Assembly: GCA_944321495.1 (NCBI GenBank)
Contig: CALULP010000013.1
Location: forward strand, 1 to 64,000
DNA length: 64,000 nucleotides
From: an uncultured Bacteroides sp.
GTDB taxonomy: Bacteria; Bacteroidota; Bacteroidia; Bacteroidales; Bacteroidaceae
Direction: 5' to 3'
This document shows positions 17,101 through 24,558 of this stretch, piece by piece. The translations under genes were made by a program, and so were the position numbers. Below the pieces are notes generated by a model. The model did not search any database. It was not told the origin of the DNA and saw only the letters and a program-made list of their open reading frames with translations. The first letter of the stretch is position 1. Every line of letters starts with the position of its first letter.

Positions 17101-19876
17101 CCAGGGTGCGGTTCTCTATGCGCCCTTCCTTACCAAAGATGTCGACAAACACATAAGCGTCTTTGCATGTCGTACCGAAGTACACCACAGCCGGACGGCC
17201 GGGCTCAAACTCAGCCCTGTACTCGTATAAGAACGGCTCATCGTAGCCCTCCAGGCGCGTATCCTGGCGGGAGAACAAATAGACATCCGTCTGATTGGTT
17301 CCGGGACGGGTCATTTCTTCCCCGCCGCCGTCCAAAGCAGACAGCACCAGGCGGTAGCATCCCGAGGGCAACTGCTTCCAGTCGGACAGGGCAACCCGTT
17401 GCCCCGACACAAACGTGCCCTCAGCAGCCGGCATCCCGTCTACCCCTTTCACGTTAAAGTCCTTGATGGGATATAAGCGATAGGTGCCTGTCCCGGTCAG
17501 CGTGCTGTTATTCTCATTCCGGATGGTAAACACGGCAGAAAGGGAATCGTCTTTGCAAAGGTTTTTGTCCAGCTCCGCCACAAAGCGGTAAGGCCAACGG
17601 GAAGCCCTCAGGGCATAGTCGGCGCTTTGCGTCTCGCCTGCCCCGTCCGTCACCGTAACCGAGATATTGAATGAAGCATCGTCGCCCTCCGCCTTTTCCA
17701 GCGCCACCGGAATGGTAAAGGCTCCCGAGGCATCCAAGGCCACGGTGTCCGCCTTCAGCATCTCGCCCAATGCCGAGCGAAGCTGCCATAGCTCTCCACG
17801 CTTCACCGTGTACGTCAGCGGCACCTCCTGCACCGGCACCCCGTTGAACGACTCCACCTTGCCCGTCAGCATCAGGGTGTCGCCCAGCCGGTAAGCCTCC
17901 TCTACCGGGTTGAACACAATGGAGAACGACGGCCGTTTGTACTCCTCCACACGGATGGATGTGGAAGCCTCGCCGGGCACCTCAAGGGTAAAGCTGCCGT
18001 TCAGGCAGGAGGACGGCAAAGCGAAAGTAGCCGCAAACGAGCCAAACTCGTTGGTACGCACTTCCTGCACCGACAACTCTTTGCGGTTGGCGTCCAGCAG
18101 GCGGAGGGTATAGCCCTTGCCTTCCAGCACCCGGGCGTCGGCCTTCAATGCCTTGTAGGCAACGCCTTTCACATATACCCTTTGCCCCGGGCGGTAAATG
18201 CTGCGGTCGGTCAGCAGCGTCAGGTGTTCCTTTGCCTCCTCGTCTGCGGTTCTCCGCAAGCCGTTGTGGTAAATGCGTTGCGCAGGCAGGAAGGTATCGT
18301 CCCCCTTGCCCGCGGTATAGGTGCACACCTTGCTGTCCCAAGCTACTACTGCCGTGCCCTTCGCGTCGGTCAACACCTCAGTATAGAGCGTGCGGTTCTT
18401 TCGATTGTAACCGGTATAGAAAGACACCTTTGCCCCCTGCACCGGATGCCCGCTCAGCCCGTCCACCACGGTCACCTCCACCCGGTTGTCCGGCAAGGGC
18501 AAAGTAAGCGTCCGCAACCGGCTCACCGCCAGCAGGCAGGCGTCGGCCGCCGCACCTTTCGCTTCAGGACACACCTGCAGCACGTACACGCCGGGAGCCT
18601 CCGGCACCTTTATCCGGAAAGTGGTGTCGGACGACTGGTACACGTTCTCCTCGCTCCAGGCTCCCAAGTCAAAGGTTTGGGAAGAAAGTTTCCGGGCATG
18701 TCTCTTATAAAAATCCTTGGCCTCCAGGTCTACGGCCTCCCAAGGCATCTCGCGGAAATCCGTCCGGTAAATATTCAAGGCAAAGGCCTCCAGGTTGCGG
18801 TACGTGGCAAGCAGTTCTATCGTGTTGCCCGGATAAGCGCGTCCGTCAGCCTGTATGCGCAAAGAGGGCTGCAACAGGGTCGCCCGCAAATTCTTCAGTT
18901 TGTTCACCCGCTTGTCGGAGCCGTACCTCCCGATGCCCTCCTCGCACACGCGCAACGCCTCGGCGTAGCGCGCCACCTCGCCATCGGACAGCAGTTCCGC
19001 TTTCCGGATATACACCTCCACACATACTTCGCGTTCCCCGTGGCGGGCTATCATCTCGTCCAGTCGTTGCAGGCACTCCGCGCGCTCCCCTGCACGGGCA
19101 TCCTCCGGCAAGGCTTCCACTCCCCCGCCGTCCAGCTTCCATTGCCAGTAGTCCAGCAGGACAAGCAGCCGGGCATCTTCCCGCCCGGGCATCCCCGCAT
19201 AAACATCTGCCATCCGTTGGTAAGTCTCGTTCACGCGGGCGCACAACAGGGAGTCACTGCCCAGGCCCAGCAGGATGCGGTAGTTCTCCACCGCCCGCCG
19301 GCCCAGCAGGTGATACATGTCGTGCCCGTAGAAACGGCTGCCGTCTTCTTGCTCCACAAAGGGCACATAGTCGTCCGTGACCGCCGCCGTCAGGTCCGTC
19401 CCTTGCAAAGACGCCCGCAGGCAGGCATCCACCTTCCGCACGAACTGCCCCGCGCTCCACTCGCGGATGTCGGGCGAAGGCGTTTCCTCGTCCACCTCCG
19501 TGCGGACAGCCAGCTGATAGCGGTTGCCCGCCGCATAGCCGGCATATCGTCCTGCCAGCAGCGAGTACAGCACCGCCTGCGTCACCGCGTTGTCCTCCTC
19601 CTGCGCCCATTGCTCCAGGGCAGCCAGGTTGGCATACAGGCTGTCGGGCGTCAGGTACTCCCGGTAGGCGTCGCGGCACTCCGTGGCCTTCAGCATCTGC
19701 GCGGCGTTGCGCTCCTCCAGTCCTTTCCGGTAGATTTCACCGGTCAGCTCTATCACCGTCTGGGGCAGGCTTTTCTCCCGCGCCTGCTCCACCTGTTTCC
19801 ATAACTTGTCGTACGACTGCCCGTACGAAGACATTACTAAGCTGAACATCACAAAGAACAATACCCATTTTTTCAT
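14147..19876 (-). CDS. Alpha-2-macroglobulin-family protein (MG2 domain), large exported protein
   Basis: About 1909 residues from the ATG at 19876, which heads a clean signal peptide (M-K-K-W-V-L-F-F..., ending S-Y-G-Q); an ATG 12 bp upstream is less likely. After a helical N-terminal region the MG2-type macroglobulin domain is near 560-650, the A2M domain with W-N-F-R-A-W-A-H-T near 1190-1215, and the alpha-helical thioester-like domain near 1370-1700. No C-x-E-Q thioester is visible: the matching place reads P-S-L-S-Q-Q-E-T-D-N-A. Bacterial A2Ms are thought to trap proteases in the periplasm; this is a thioester-less type. First gene ahead of the DUF1573 and meaB genes. Confidence 0.9.
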   Translation of the reverse strand: MKKWVLFFVMFSLVMSSYGQSYDKLWKQVEQAREKSLPQTVIELTGEIYRKGLEERNAAQMLKATECRDAYREYLTPDSLYANLAALEQWAQEEDNAVTQAVLYSLLAGRYAGYAAGNRYQLAVRTEVDEETPSPDIREWSAGQFVRKVDACLRASLQGTDLTAAVTDDYVPFVEQEDGSRFYGHDMYHLLGRRAVENYRILLGLGSDSLLCARVNETYQRMADVYAGMPGREDARLLVLLDYWQWKLDGGGVEALPEDARAGERAECLQRLDEMIARHGEREVCVEVYIRKAELLSDGEVARYAEALRVCEEGIGRYGSDKRVNKLKNLRATLLQPSLRIQADGRAYPGNTIELLATYRNLEAFALNIYRTDFREMPWEAVDLEAKDFYKRHARKLSSQTFDLGAWSEENVYQSSDTTFRIKVPEAPGVYVLQVCPEAKGAAADACLLAVSRLRTLTLPLPDNRVEVTVVDGLSGHPVQGAKVSFYTGYNRKNRTLYTEVLTDAKGTAVVAWDSKVCTYTAGKGDDTFLPAQRIYHNGLRRTADEEAKEHLTLLTDRSIYRPGQRVYVKGVAYKALKADARVLEGKGYTLRLLDANRKELSVQEVRTNEFGSFAATFALPSSCLNGSFTLEVPGEASTSIRVEEYKRPSFSIVFNPVEEAYRLGDTLMLTGKVESFNGVPVQEVPLTYTVKRGELWQLRSALGEMLKADTVALDASGAFTIPVALEKAEGDDASFNISVTVTDGAGETQSADYALRASRWPYRFVAELDKNLCKDDSLSAVFTIRNENNSTLTGTGTYRLYPIKDFNVKGVDGMPAAEGTFVSGQRVALSDWKQLPSGCYRLVLSALDGGGEEMTRPGTNQTDVYLFSRQDTRLEGYDEPFLYEYRAEFEPGRPAVVYFGTTCKDAYVFVDIFGKEGRIENRTLALDDSLVRLEYPYQEKYGEGISVVFTFVKNNAVYSERAVLEKKQPERTLDLKWEVFRDRLRPGQEEEWRLVVKTPQGLPAAAELLATMYDASLDQLYPNRQSLGFYVDNYLPYFSRNVDYAGREMLMYYAPVKWWEVPSYDFDRFYAPSLPVEFTIRGYGRVMAKSLTGAVNGVAMAAPAAEAEEAGEVFNMVAQDAAVLSEEAVVSVGQSAAEIALRTNFAETAFFYPQLRTNEQGEVVISFTLPESLTTWNFRAWAHTRDMMTGQVEASAVSSKEFMLTPNMPRFLRTGDRTQIAAKVTNRTQEAMKGKAVLTLFDPATEEIVLTRKQAFSVTPGGTGTVDFAFEVDDRYDLLGVRIVADGGRFSDGEQHLVPVLSNKEYLTETLPLPVRGKETRTFSLDSLFNRHNPTATGRRLTVEFTGNPAWYAVQALPSLSQQETDNAVAWAVAWYANSLAGYIADSNPRIRAVFDSWQAAGASPETFLSQLEQNQEVKNILLTESPWLLEATTESEQRARIAVLFDVNQQRNRIFSALSRLKDLQGEDGAWSWYKGMPGNRYMTTYIATLLARLPLLTGTPLDADAEAMKREALGYLADEAVEEYRRCLQAERRGTPVTALSGAAMDWLYLLALEDAQPAASAKAAYDYFFPKVKNELATSSMGVKAQAAVILLKGNRKETGDFIASLREHLVQEDELGAHFAFNDTPYRWGMMPVPTHVAAMEALRLAGGNDALLEEMKLWLLKQKQATSWTSPVVTADAVYALLCQGEDLTQHRGDVRITLGSETLETQGAEAVPGLSYVKKTYAESPVTDAKVITVEKRDEGIAWGAVYAQYLSPIADVKQHGGPLSVEKKLYVERLAPDGKKTLQPVAEAGKVKVGDKVVSRITLRTDRAMDFVQLKDSRAACLEPVGSLSGYRLGNGIGYYMEVKDAVTNFFFDGLGKGTYVLESSYRVARAGIYETGLATLQCAYAPEFSSHSAGGTLTVE

Positions 19877-19985
19877 AATCCAATCCATTTAGGCAATTCA
19901 GGCAATGCGCCTTTCCATTATGCAGAACAAAGGTGCGGATTTAAATCCTAACAAATGTTCATTCCCGCTTAAATTTTCTTGCTAA

Positions 19986-20032
19986 GACAAAAAAACCGCA
20001 CTTCCCGGGAATACTTTTCCCAAGGAATGCGG
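19986..20032 (-). terminator. Intrinsic terminator of the 32-codon gene
   Basis: On the minus strand a nested hairpin (outer CCGCATTCC with GGAAGTGCGG, inner GGGAA with TTCCC) is followed by seven T. It lies about 39 bp after the stop of the small gene at 20071. Confidence 0.85.
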
Positions 20033-20070
20033 CATCCATCTACTTGAAAATTAAGACACTATTTGTAAAG

Positions 20071-20169
20071 TCACTCGCCGGTGTAGCCCATGGACAGGGC
20101 TTCGTTTCTGCCCATTGTGGCCAAAGCGGCCCGCAAGGCTCTCATGAATTTCTTTTTCATCTTTTCCAT
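20071..20169 (-). CDS. Small 32-residue basic protein, unknown function
   Basis: A 33-codon open frame encoding M-E-K-M-K-K-K-F-M-R-A-L-R-A-A-L-A-T, then an M-G-R-N-E-A-L segment and a C-terminal S-M-G-Y-T-G-E. The N-terminal half is basic and would form an amphipathic helix. Support for a real gene: TATCTTTG -7 box at 20204-20211 (about 28 nt of leader), AGGAT about 8 nt before the ATG, and a strong intrinsic terminator just downstream. A second in-frame ATG at 20160 is an alternative start. It is not close enough to its neighbours to be part of either unit. I do not recognise the family; similar short Bacteroidales proteins exist but function is unknown. Confidence 0.65.
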   Translation of the reverse strand: MEKMKKKFMRALRAALATMGRNEALSMGYTGE

Positions 20170-20203
20170 TTTTTGTTATCCTGTTTGTCCGTCTTGGACG
20201 CCG

Positions 20204-20211
20204 CAAAGATA
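20204..20211 (-). promoter_or_regulatory. -7 box for the 32-codon gene
   Basis: The minus strand reads TATCTTTG, matching TAnnTTTG. The -33 region about 19-20 bp upstream reads CTGTG, a weak match. Confidence 0.55.
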
Positions 20212-20447
20212 AGCATTGCCAAGGATTAAGGACACAGAGCGCCCGGGAAAATGCGTAGGACATGCATTTCTTGACGTGGGTCAAGAAAATAGGTTTCCCG
20301 AGGCATCAAAATACAAAGTTCTCCTCCCATTCTGACACGCCCCCATATTGTTAAATATTATAAATAATCAGCAGAAAACGGTTGTAATACTTTTTTCTTT
20401 CAAATAAATCAACAACATTTGCGAAAACAAAACAACAAACAACGGCC

Positions 20448-21347
20448 ATGAAGAATAGCTATGAAGACGTGCAATACGCTGCAGAGCACCTTATTTGCGA
20501 GAACTACGCCATGGGGGCGACTGCTATTTGGGGAACCCACCACCTGGAAAACGGCGAGATGATTTGCCAGGAGAGTCTGAGCCGCTCCGTCCTGGCCTAC
20601 GTGCTGGAGGGCTGCATCTGCGTAAGCTTCGCGCACTACTCCGAATACCCCGTGCCGGCAGGGCAAATCCTGCTGGTGCCCGCCAACGAGAACTTCTGCG
20701 GAAAAGCCTTGGGCGACTGCAGAGTGATTACCTGCGCGCTCTGCGGAGAAATGGCGCTCTGCAACAAGTTCTCCCTCAAGATGCTTGCCCCCTACGCCGA
20801 AAGCCTGCCGCCCACGGACGCCCCCGCCACCCTGCCTGCGACGCCCATACTCAAGGACGGGCTGGAACTGGCCTACCGCGTCCTGTCCACCAAGCTGCTC
20901 TGCATCCACTACCAACGCATCAAGCGCGAAGAGTTCCTGCTGATGCTGAGGGGCTTCTACAGCAAGGAGATGCTTGCCGCCTTCTTCAAGCCCATCCTGG
21001 GCAACACGTACAACTTCAAGGAAAAGGTAATCCACGAATCGGCAGACGTAGGCACCGTCAAGGAGCTGGCCACCCGCCTCAACATGTCCGCCTCATCGTT
21101 CAACCGCAGGTTCCAGGAAGCCTTCGGGGAACCTGCCGGCCACTGGCTCATCCAGAAAAAGAAAGAAAACATCATGCGCGACATCCTGGTGGGCGGGCAT
21201 ACCGTGGCAGAGCTCGCCGAAAAACACGGCTTCACCACCAACTACTTCATCCGCTTCTGCAAAGACCACTTCGGCCAGACACCCGCCGAGCTGATGAAAA
21301 CGCAAGAGAAACAGTTGAGAATTGAGAATGAAGAATTAAAAATTTAA
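20448..21347 (+). CDS. AraC-family transcriptional regulator
   Basis: 299 residues: an N-terminal cupin-like sensor half (about 20-160) and a C-terminal AraC-type double helix-turn-helix (about 200-285). In the latter, V-K-E-L-A-T-R-L-N-M-S-A-S-S-F-N-R-R-F and V-A-E-L-A-E-K-H-G-F-T-T-N-Y-F-I-R-F-C-K are the two recognition units, ending with the F-G-Q-T-P-A-E motif. It lies immediately upstream of the pilus locus and faces it, so it is a candidate regulator of those genes, although no binding site can be named. The last about 11 residues (Q-L-R-I-E-N-E-E-L-K-I) are encoded by a low-complexity GAGAATTGAGAATGAAGAATT repeat and are probably a recent tail. Confidence 0.9.
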   Translation: MKNSYEDVQYAAEHLICENYAMGATAIWGTHHLENGEMICQESLSRSVLAYVLEGCICVSFAHYSEYPVPAGQILLVPANENFCGKALGDCRVITCALCGEMALCNKFSLKMLAPYAESLPPTDAPATLPATPILKDGLELAYRVLSTKLLCIHYQRIKREEFLLMLRGFYSKEMLAAFFKPILGNTYNFKEKVIHESADVGTVKELATRLNMSASSFNRRFQEAFGEPAGHWLIQKKKENIMRDILVGGHTVAELAEKHGFTTNYFIRFCKDHFGQTPAELMKTQEKQLRIENEELKI

Positions 21348-21354
21348 AATTAAG
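21314..21354 (+). repeat. AT-rich GAGAATTGAGAATGAAGAATT repeat, left copy
   Basis: Low-complexity repeat covering the 3' end of the AraC gene. An inverted relative lies at 21819-21846 (reverse complement GGAATTAAGAATTAAGAATG-AAGAATT). The two bracket about 460 bp that contain the long palindrome. Confidence 0.6.
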
Positions 21355-21436
21355 AGGGCAATCTCCCAAGAGGAAAATCAAGATGCCAAGACAGAAATGC
21401 AACGGACGGCAACGCCGTCCAATTATGCTTAACCGA

Positions 21437-21675
21437 GAGGGTGTATCAAAATAGGGTATAGTACGGATTCCCCTCCTCCCGGGAGGTTGCCCTCCCCCGA
21501 TAACGGGGGAGATAGGCGTAGCCGGAGGGGGTAGGTGGCACGAAGTGACGGGGTGGTAGGCAATTCTAACACCTTATTTTCAGCAGGTTATCTTTTTACC
21601 TACCACCTCCCACTTCGGGTACTCCTCCTCCCAGGAGGAGGAGAATTCTGTTACCACTGCATTTTGATACAACCT
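21437..21675. repeat. Long imperfect palindrome, MITE-like
   Basis: Outer arms GGTGTATCAAAAT (left) and ATTTTGATACAACC (right) are inverted. Moving inwards, GGATTCCCCTCCTCCCGGGAGG matches the complement of CTCCTCCTCCCAGGAGGAGGAGAATTC, and GGCACGAAGTGACGGGGTGG-TAGG matches the complement of CCTACCACCTCCCACTTCGG. A separate perfect hairpin CTCCCCCG-ATAA-CGGGGGAG lies in the left half. No open frame fits, so this is a non-coding element, possibly a miniature transposable or structured RNA element. Confidence 0.6.
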
Positions 21676-21818
21676 CAATGAAGTTACCGTTGCATTTTAA
21701 TACACCCGCCTCACACCCACACACCACACACGCCAAATTCCTCCCCGCAGAAAACAACCGGCAACCCATATCACCAATAGCCTGCACCACCGACAAGCAA
21801 CATAACCAACAGACCTCA

Positions 21819-21846
21819 TAATTCTTCATTCTTAATTCTTAATTCC
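21819..21846 (-). repeat. AT-rich AATTAAGAATGAAGAATT repeat, inverted copy
   Basis: The reverse complement reads GGAATTAAGAATTAAGAATG followed by AAGAATT and pairs in sequence with the repeat at 21314-21354. Confidence 0.55.
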
Positions 21847-21899
21847 TTACATTCCCCCTCCCTACCCCCTCCTTACCTTCTCCTTACCCGCTCCTTATC

Positions 21900-21985
21900 T
21901 GCTCCTTTTGTCCGCCTTCGCTATGGAAAGGAAAAAGAACGGACAAAGTACGCCCCATGTACCTTCCGGGACAAAGGGGGTGGTT
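21900..21985 (+). repeat. Interspersed CTTCG-CTATGG element, copy 2
   Basis: CCTTCGCTATGGAAAGG inside a TTGTCCG/CGGACAA stem, followed by GTACGCC and GTACCTTCC words; related to the copies at 1986-2085 and 41700-41800. It is preceded by a tract of CTCCTTA-like repeats. Confidence 0.5.
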
Positions 21986-22019
21986 GAAAATCGTAGTTTT
22001 TTGAATGATTTTCGTAGCA

Positions 22020-22047
22020 TTGTTTATCCTTTCCTAACCTAACTTTG
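22020..22047 (+). promoter_or_regulatory. Promoter of the pilus locus
   Basis: TTG at 22020-22022, 17-bp gap, then TAACTTTG at 22040-22047 followed by CAGC. It matches the Bacteroides -33/-7 pattern and lies about 126 bp upstream of the first pilus gene, leaving a long leader. Confidence 0.65.
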
Positions 22048-22173
22048 CAGCCGCAAACGAATGGTCTAATACATATACATCAAGACATTTACAAAAGCGA
22101 GGCATACCGAAAGGGCTGCCAAGGATACAAAAAACCAAGTTAAACAAACGGCATACCACAAATATCAAAGCCA

Positions 22174-22710
22174 ATGAAGAAATTAATCGTTTGCCTGACG
22201 GCCGCCATCGGCATGACACTGTCTGCCGCACAGGCGCAAGACGTGGCAATCAAGACCAACGCCCTCTACTGGCTGGCAACCACCCCCAACGTGGGACTGG
22301 AAGTAGCCATGGGCAACCAATGGACGCTCGAACTGGCCGGCGCATACAACCCGTGGACATTCAAGGACAACAAGCGCATGCGCTTCTGGCTGGCACAGCC
22401 CGAAGCGAAATACTGGCTGTGCGAAAAGTTTGAAGGACACTTCCTGGGGCTGCACCTGCACGGGGCACAGTTCTACGGCGGATTCACCGACAAGCTGTAC
22501 GACGGCTACCTTGCCGGGGGAGGCCTGACCTACGGCTACGACTGGATCCTGTCGCCCCACTGGAACATCGAGGCGGCCATCGGCGTGGGCTACGCGCACC
22601 TGTGGTACAAGGAGTCGCCGCGCATCGATTGCATCAAGTGCCGCACGGACAAGCAGAAGAACTACATCGGCCCCACCAAGGCAGCCGTTTCCATCATTTA
22701 CCTCTTTTAA
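22174..22710 (+). CDS. DUF3575 outer-membrane beta-barrel protein
   Basis: 178 residues with a signal peptide (about 1-22, S-A-A-Q-A-Q-D) and then alternating strands, starting K-T-N-A-L-Y-W-L-A-T-T-P-N-V-G-L-E and ending in a strand with terminal Phe. This is the DUF3575 pattern of small OmpW-like barrels. DUF3575 genes commonly head Bacteroidales pilus loci, and here it is the first gene after the pilus promoter, 13 bp ahead of the OmpA/TPR lipoprotein. The role in pilus assembly or anchoring is inferred from position. Confidence 0.85.
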   Translation: MKKLIVCLTAAIGMTLSAAQAQDVAIKTNALYWLATTPNVGLEVAMGNQWTLELAGAYNPWTFKDNKRMRFWLAQPEAKYWLCEKFEGHFLGLHLHGAQFYGGFTDKLYDGYLAGGGLTYGYDWILSPHWNIEAAIGVGYAHLWYKESPRIDCIKCRTDKQKNYIGPTKAAVSIIYLF

Positions 22711-22723
22711 ACGGGAACAAGTC

Positions 22724-24502
22724 ATGAAACGATTCAGCAACATACCCCTCTACATCGTGGCAGGCACGGCGACAGCCGCCCTGCTGTGCGGATGCGCGGC
22801 AAGGCGCGCGGCCACGCCGCTCACCGTCAGCCCGCAGGCTGCCGTGCTCTCGTCGGACAGCGCCAACCGCGTGGACATGGACCTCACCATACACGTGCCG
22901 CAAGGCTACCTGGCACGCCGCGCGCGGATGGTCATCACCCCGCAGCTCATGGTCAACGACACGGTGGCCGACGAATACCGCCCGCTGGTGGTCGACGCCC
23001 CGATATACGACAAGAAACGGACACGCCGCGAGACGCTCGAAGACGACTTCCGTGACCCCTACGCCGACGTGCGCCGCACGCAAGCCAACCGCAGGGAAGC
23101 CTTCGACCTGGCCTACCGCCAGACGGTCACCCTGCCCCAGGGCGTGGCAGTGGCACGCATACGCGCCGTAGTATCCGAGGACGGCTGCGGCCAATGCACG
23201 GGCATCGACACCATCGACCTGGCCGCCATCAGCAACCCCATCACGCTGATGCCCGAACCCCGGGAAGCCCTGCACGTGGCATGGATGGACCCGGAGTTCG
23301 TCATCCGCCCCAAGGTGCGCAGCGGACGGGGCGAGGCGCGCCTGCAGTTTGCCATCAACCGCTATGACATACGCCTCGACATGGGGCGCAACCGCGCCGA
23401 GCTGGACAGCATGGTAGCCACCCTGCAACCCGTGCTGACCGACTCGCTGGCCACCATCAACAGCATCGAAATCAACGGCATGGCGTCTGCCGACGGCTCG
23501 TTTGCCACGAATACCGCCCTGGCACGCAACCGTGCCAACGCCGCCATGCAATGGCTGGTGGCACGCCTCAAGGTACCCGCCGCCGTGCGCCGCCTCATCA
23601 AGACCGGCTCGAAGCCCGAGGGCTGGGAACCCGTGCTGGCCGCCATGACCGCCGACGGGAACCCCGACTCGCTGGCTGTGAAGCACATCCTGGAAACCTA
23701 CACCGAGGGCAACGACGACGTGCAGGAATACTACATCCGCCGGCTGCCCTGCTGGGGCGACATCCGCCAGAAATACCTGCAGAAAGACCGCCGGGTGGAA
23801 TACATTTACACGTACACCCTGAGGAGCTTTACCGACGACGCCGAGCTGCTGGCCATGTACCGCACGCGCCCCGACGCCTTCAACGAGGACGAGCTGCTGC
23901 GCGTGGCATCGCTGGCACAGACCGACGGGCAGCGCATGGAGGTGTACCGCACCATACAGCACTACTTCCCGCAAAGCCAGGTGGCCGCCAACAACCTGGC
24001 ATCGCTCTACCTGAGGCAGGACCGCGAAGACGAGGCAAGGCGCGTGCTGGCCACGCCCGACAAGCTGGACCCCGAAGTGCTTAACACCCTCGCCGCCACC
24101 TACATCTACGACGGCAACTACCAGCGCGCCATCGAGCTGCTGCGCGACGTAGACCTGCCGCAGGCACGCTACAACCGCGGACTGGTGATGGCCAAGTTGC
24201 GCCGCATAGACGAGGCATACGAGCTGCTGGCGCCCTACAAGGACCTGAACAGCGCCATCGCCGCCCTCAGCACAGGACACAACGACGAGGCACGCCAAGT
24301 GCTGGACGCCCTTGAAGACCACAGCCCGCTGGCCCAATACGTGCGCTGCCTGGCCGCCGCACGCCTGGGCGATGAAGCCACCTTCTTCCGCTGCCTGCCG
24401 GACGCCTGCAAAGGGCAACGCCTGCGCGAACGCGCCAAGCAGGAGCCCGACTTCGACGCCTACCGCGCCGACAGCCGATTTAAGTCAGCGATTAGTGATT
24501 AG
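22724..24502 (+). CDS. OmpA-like and TPR lipoprotein of the pilus locus
   Basis: 592 residues with a lipoprotein signal (L-C-G-C, Cys24). The N-terminal part (about 35-200) is a beta-rich domain like those called DUF3868. An OmpA-C-like peptidoglycan-binding region covers about 205-290 (F-A-I-N-R-Y-D-I-R-L-D, later N-G-M-A-S-A-D-G-S and N-x-x-L-A-x-x-R-A). The C-terminal 200 residues are TPR-like helices (Y-D-G-N-Y-Q-R-A-I-E-L-L). Together with the barrel gene 13 bp upstream it probably holds the pilus base to the envelope. GC content is very high, like the neighbouring genes. Confidence 0.75.
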   Translation: MKRFSNIPLYIVAGTATAALLCGCAARRAATPLTVSPQAAVLSSDSANRVDMDLTIHVPQGYLARRARMVITPQLMVNDTVADEYRPLVVDAPIYDKKRTRRETLEDDFRDPYADVRRTQANRREAFDLAYRQTVTLPQGVAVARIRAVVSEDGCGQCTGIDTIDLAAISNPITLMPEPREALHVAWMDPEFVIRPKVRSGRGEARLQFAINRYDIRLDMGRNRAELDSMVATLQPVLTDSLATINSIEINGMASADGSFATNTALARNRANAAMQWLVARLKVPAAVRRLIKTGSKPEGWEPVLAAMTADGNPDSLAVKHILETYTEGNDDVQEYYIRRLPCWGDIRQKYLQKDRRVEYIYTYTLRSFTDDAELLAMYRTRPDAFNEDELLRVASLAQTDGQRMEVYRTIQHYFPQSQVAANNLASLYLRQDREDEARRVLATPDKLDPEVLNTLAATYIYDGNYQRAIELLRDVDLPQARYNRGLVMAKLRRIDEAYELLAPYKDLNSAIAALSTGHNDEARQVLDALEDHSPLAQYVRCLAAARLGDEATFFRCLPDACKGQRLRERAKQEPDFDAYRADSRFKSAISD

Positions 24503-24557
24503 TGGTTAGTGATTAATAAGTATCACACAATGATTAGCGATTAGAGATAAGAGATTG
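24487..24557 (+). repeat. TTAGTGATTA repeat cluster
   Basis: Several copies of GATTAGTGATTAGTG, GGTTAGTGATTAA and GATTAGCGATTAG directly after the OmpA/TPR gene stop region. The same decamer (or its complement TAATCACTAA) is found at 394-427 and 37212-37350. Confidence 0.7.
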
Positions 24558-24558
24558 C

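Larger units (their letters stand above)
19877..20447. other. Intergenic region between the macroglobulin-like gene and the AraC gene
   Basis: Besides the small gene with its terminator and promoter (19986-20211), the stretch 19928-19955 carries a weak minus-strand promoter candidate for the macroglobulin-like gene (TTTG, then CACCTTTG). Bases 20290-20447 are AT-rich and should hold the promoter of the AraC gene, but no TAnnTTTG match with good spacing was found. Confidence 0.6.
21348..22173. other. Repeat-rich intergenic region upstream of the pilus locus
   Basis: This 826-bp stretch has no credible gene. In order it holds a GGACGGC-AAC-GCCGTCC hairpin (21405-21421), a long imperfect palindrome (about 21437-21675), a further GTGTATTAAAATGC motif (about 21690-21710), an inverted copy of the AATTAAGAATGAAGAATT repeat (21819-21846), a run of CTCCTTA-like words (about 21850-21905), one copy of the CTTCG-CTATGG element (about 21900-21985), and the pilus promoter (22020-22047) with a leader of about 120 nt. 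Confidence 0.7.

Noticed and set aside
18182..19804. 540-codon plus-strand open frame opposite the macroglobulin-like gene
   Set aside because: Antisense to a well-supported 1909-residue protein; composition is that of a reading-frame shadow.
22020..22173. Invertible (phase-variable) pilus promoter
   Set aside because: No pair of inverted repeats closely flanks the promoter and no site-specific recombinase gene is in the window.
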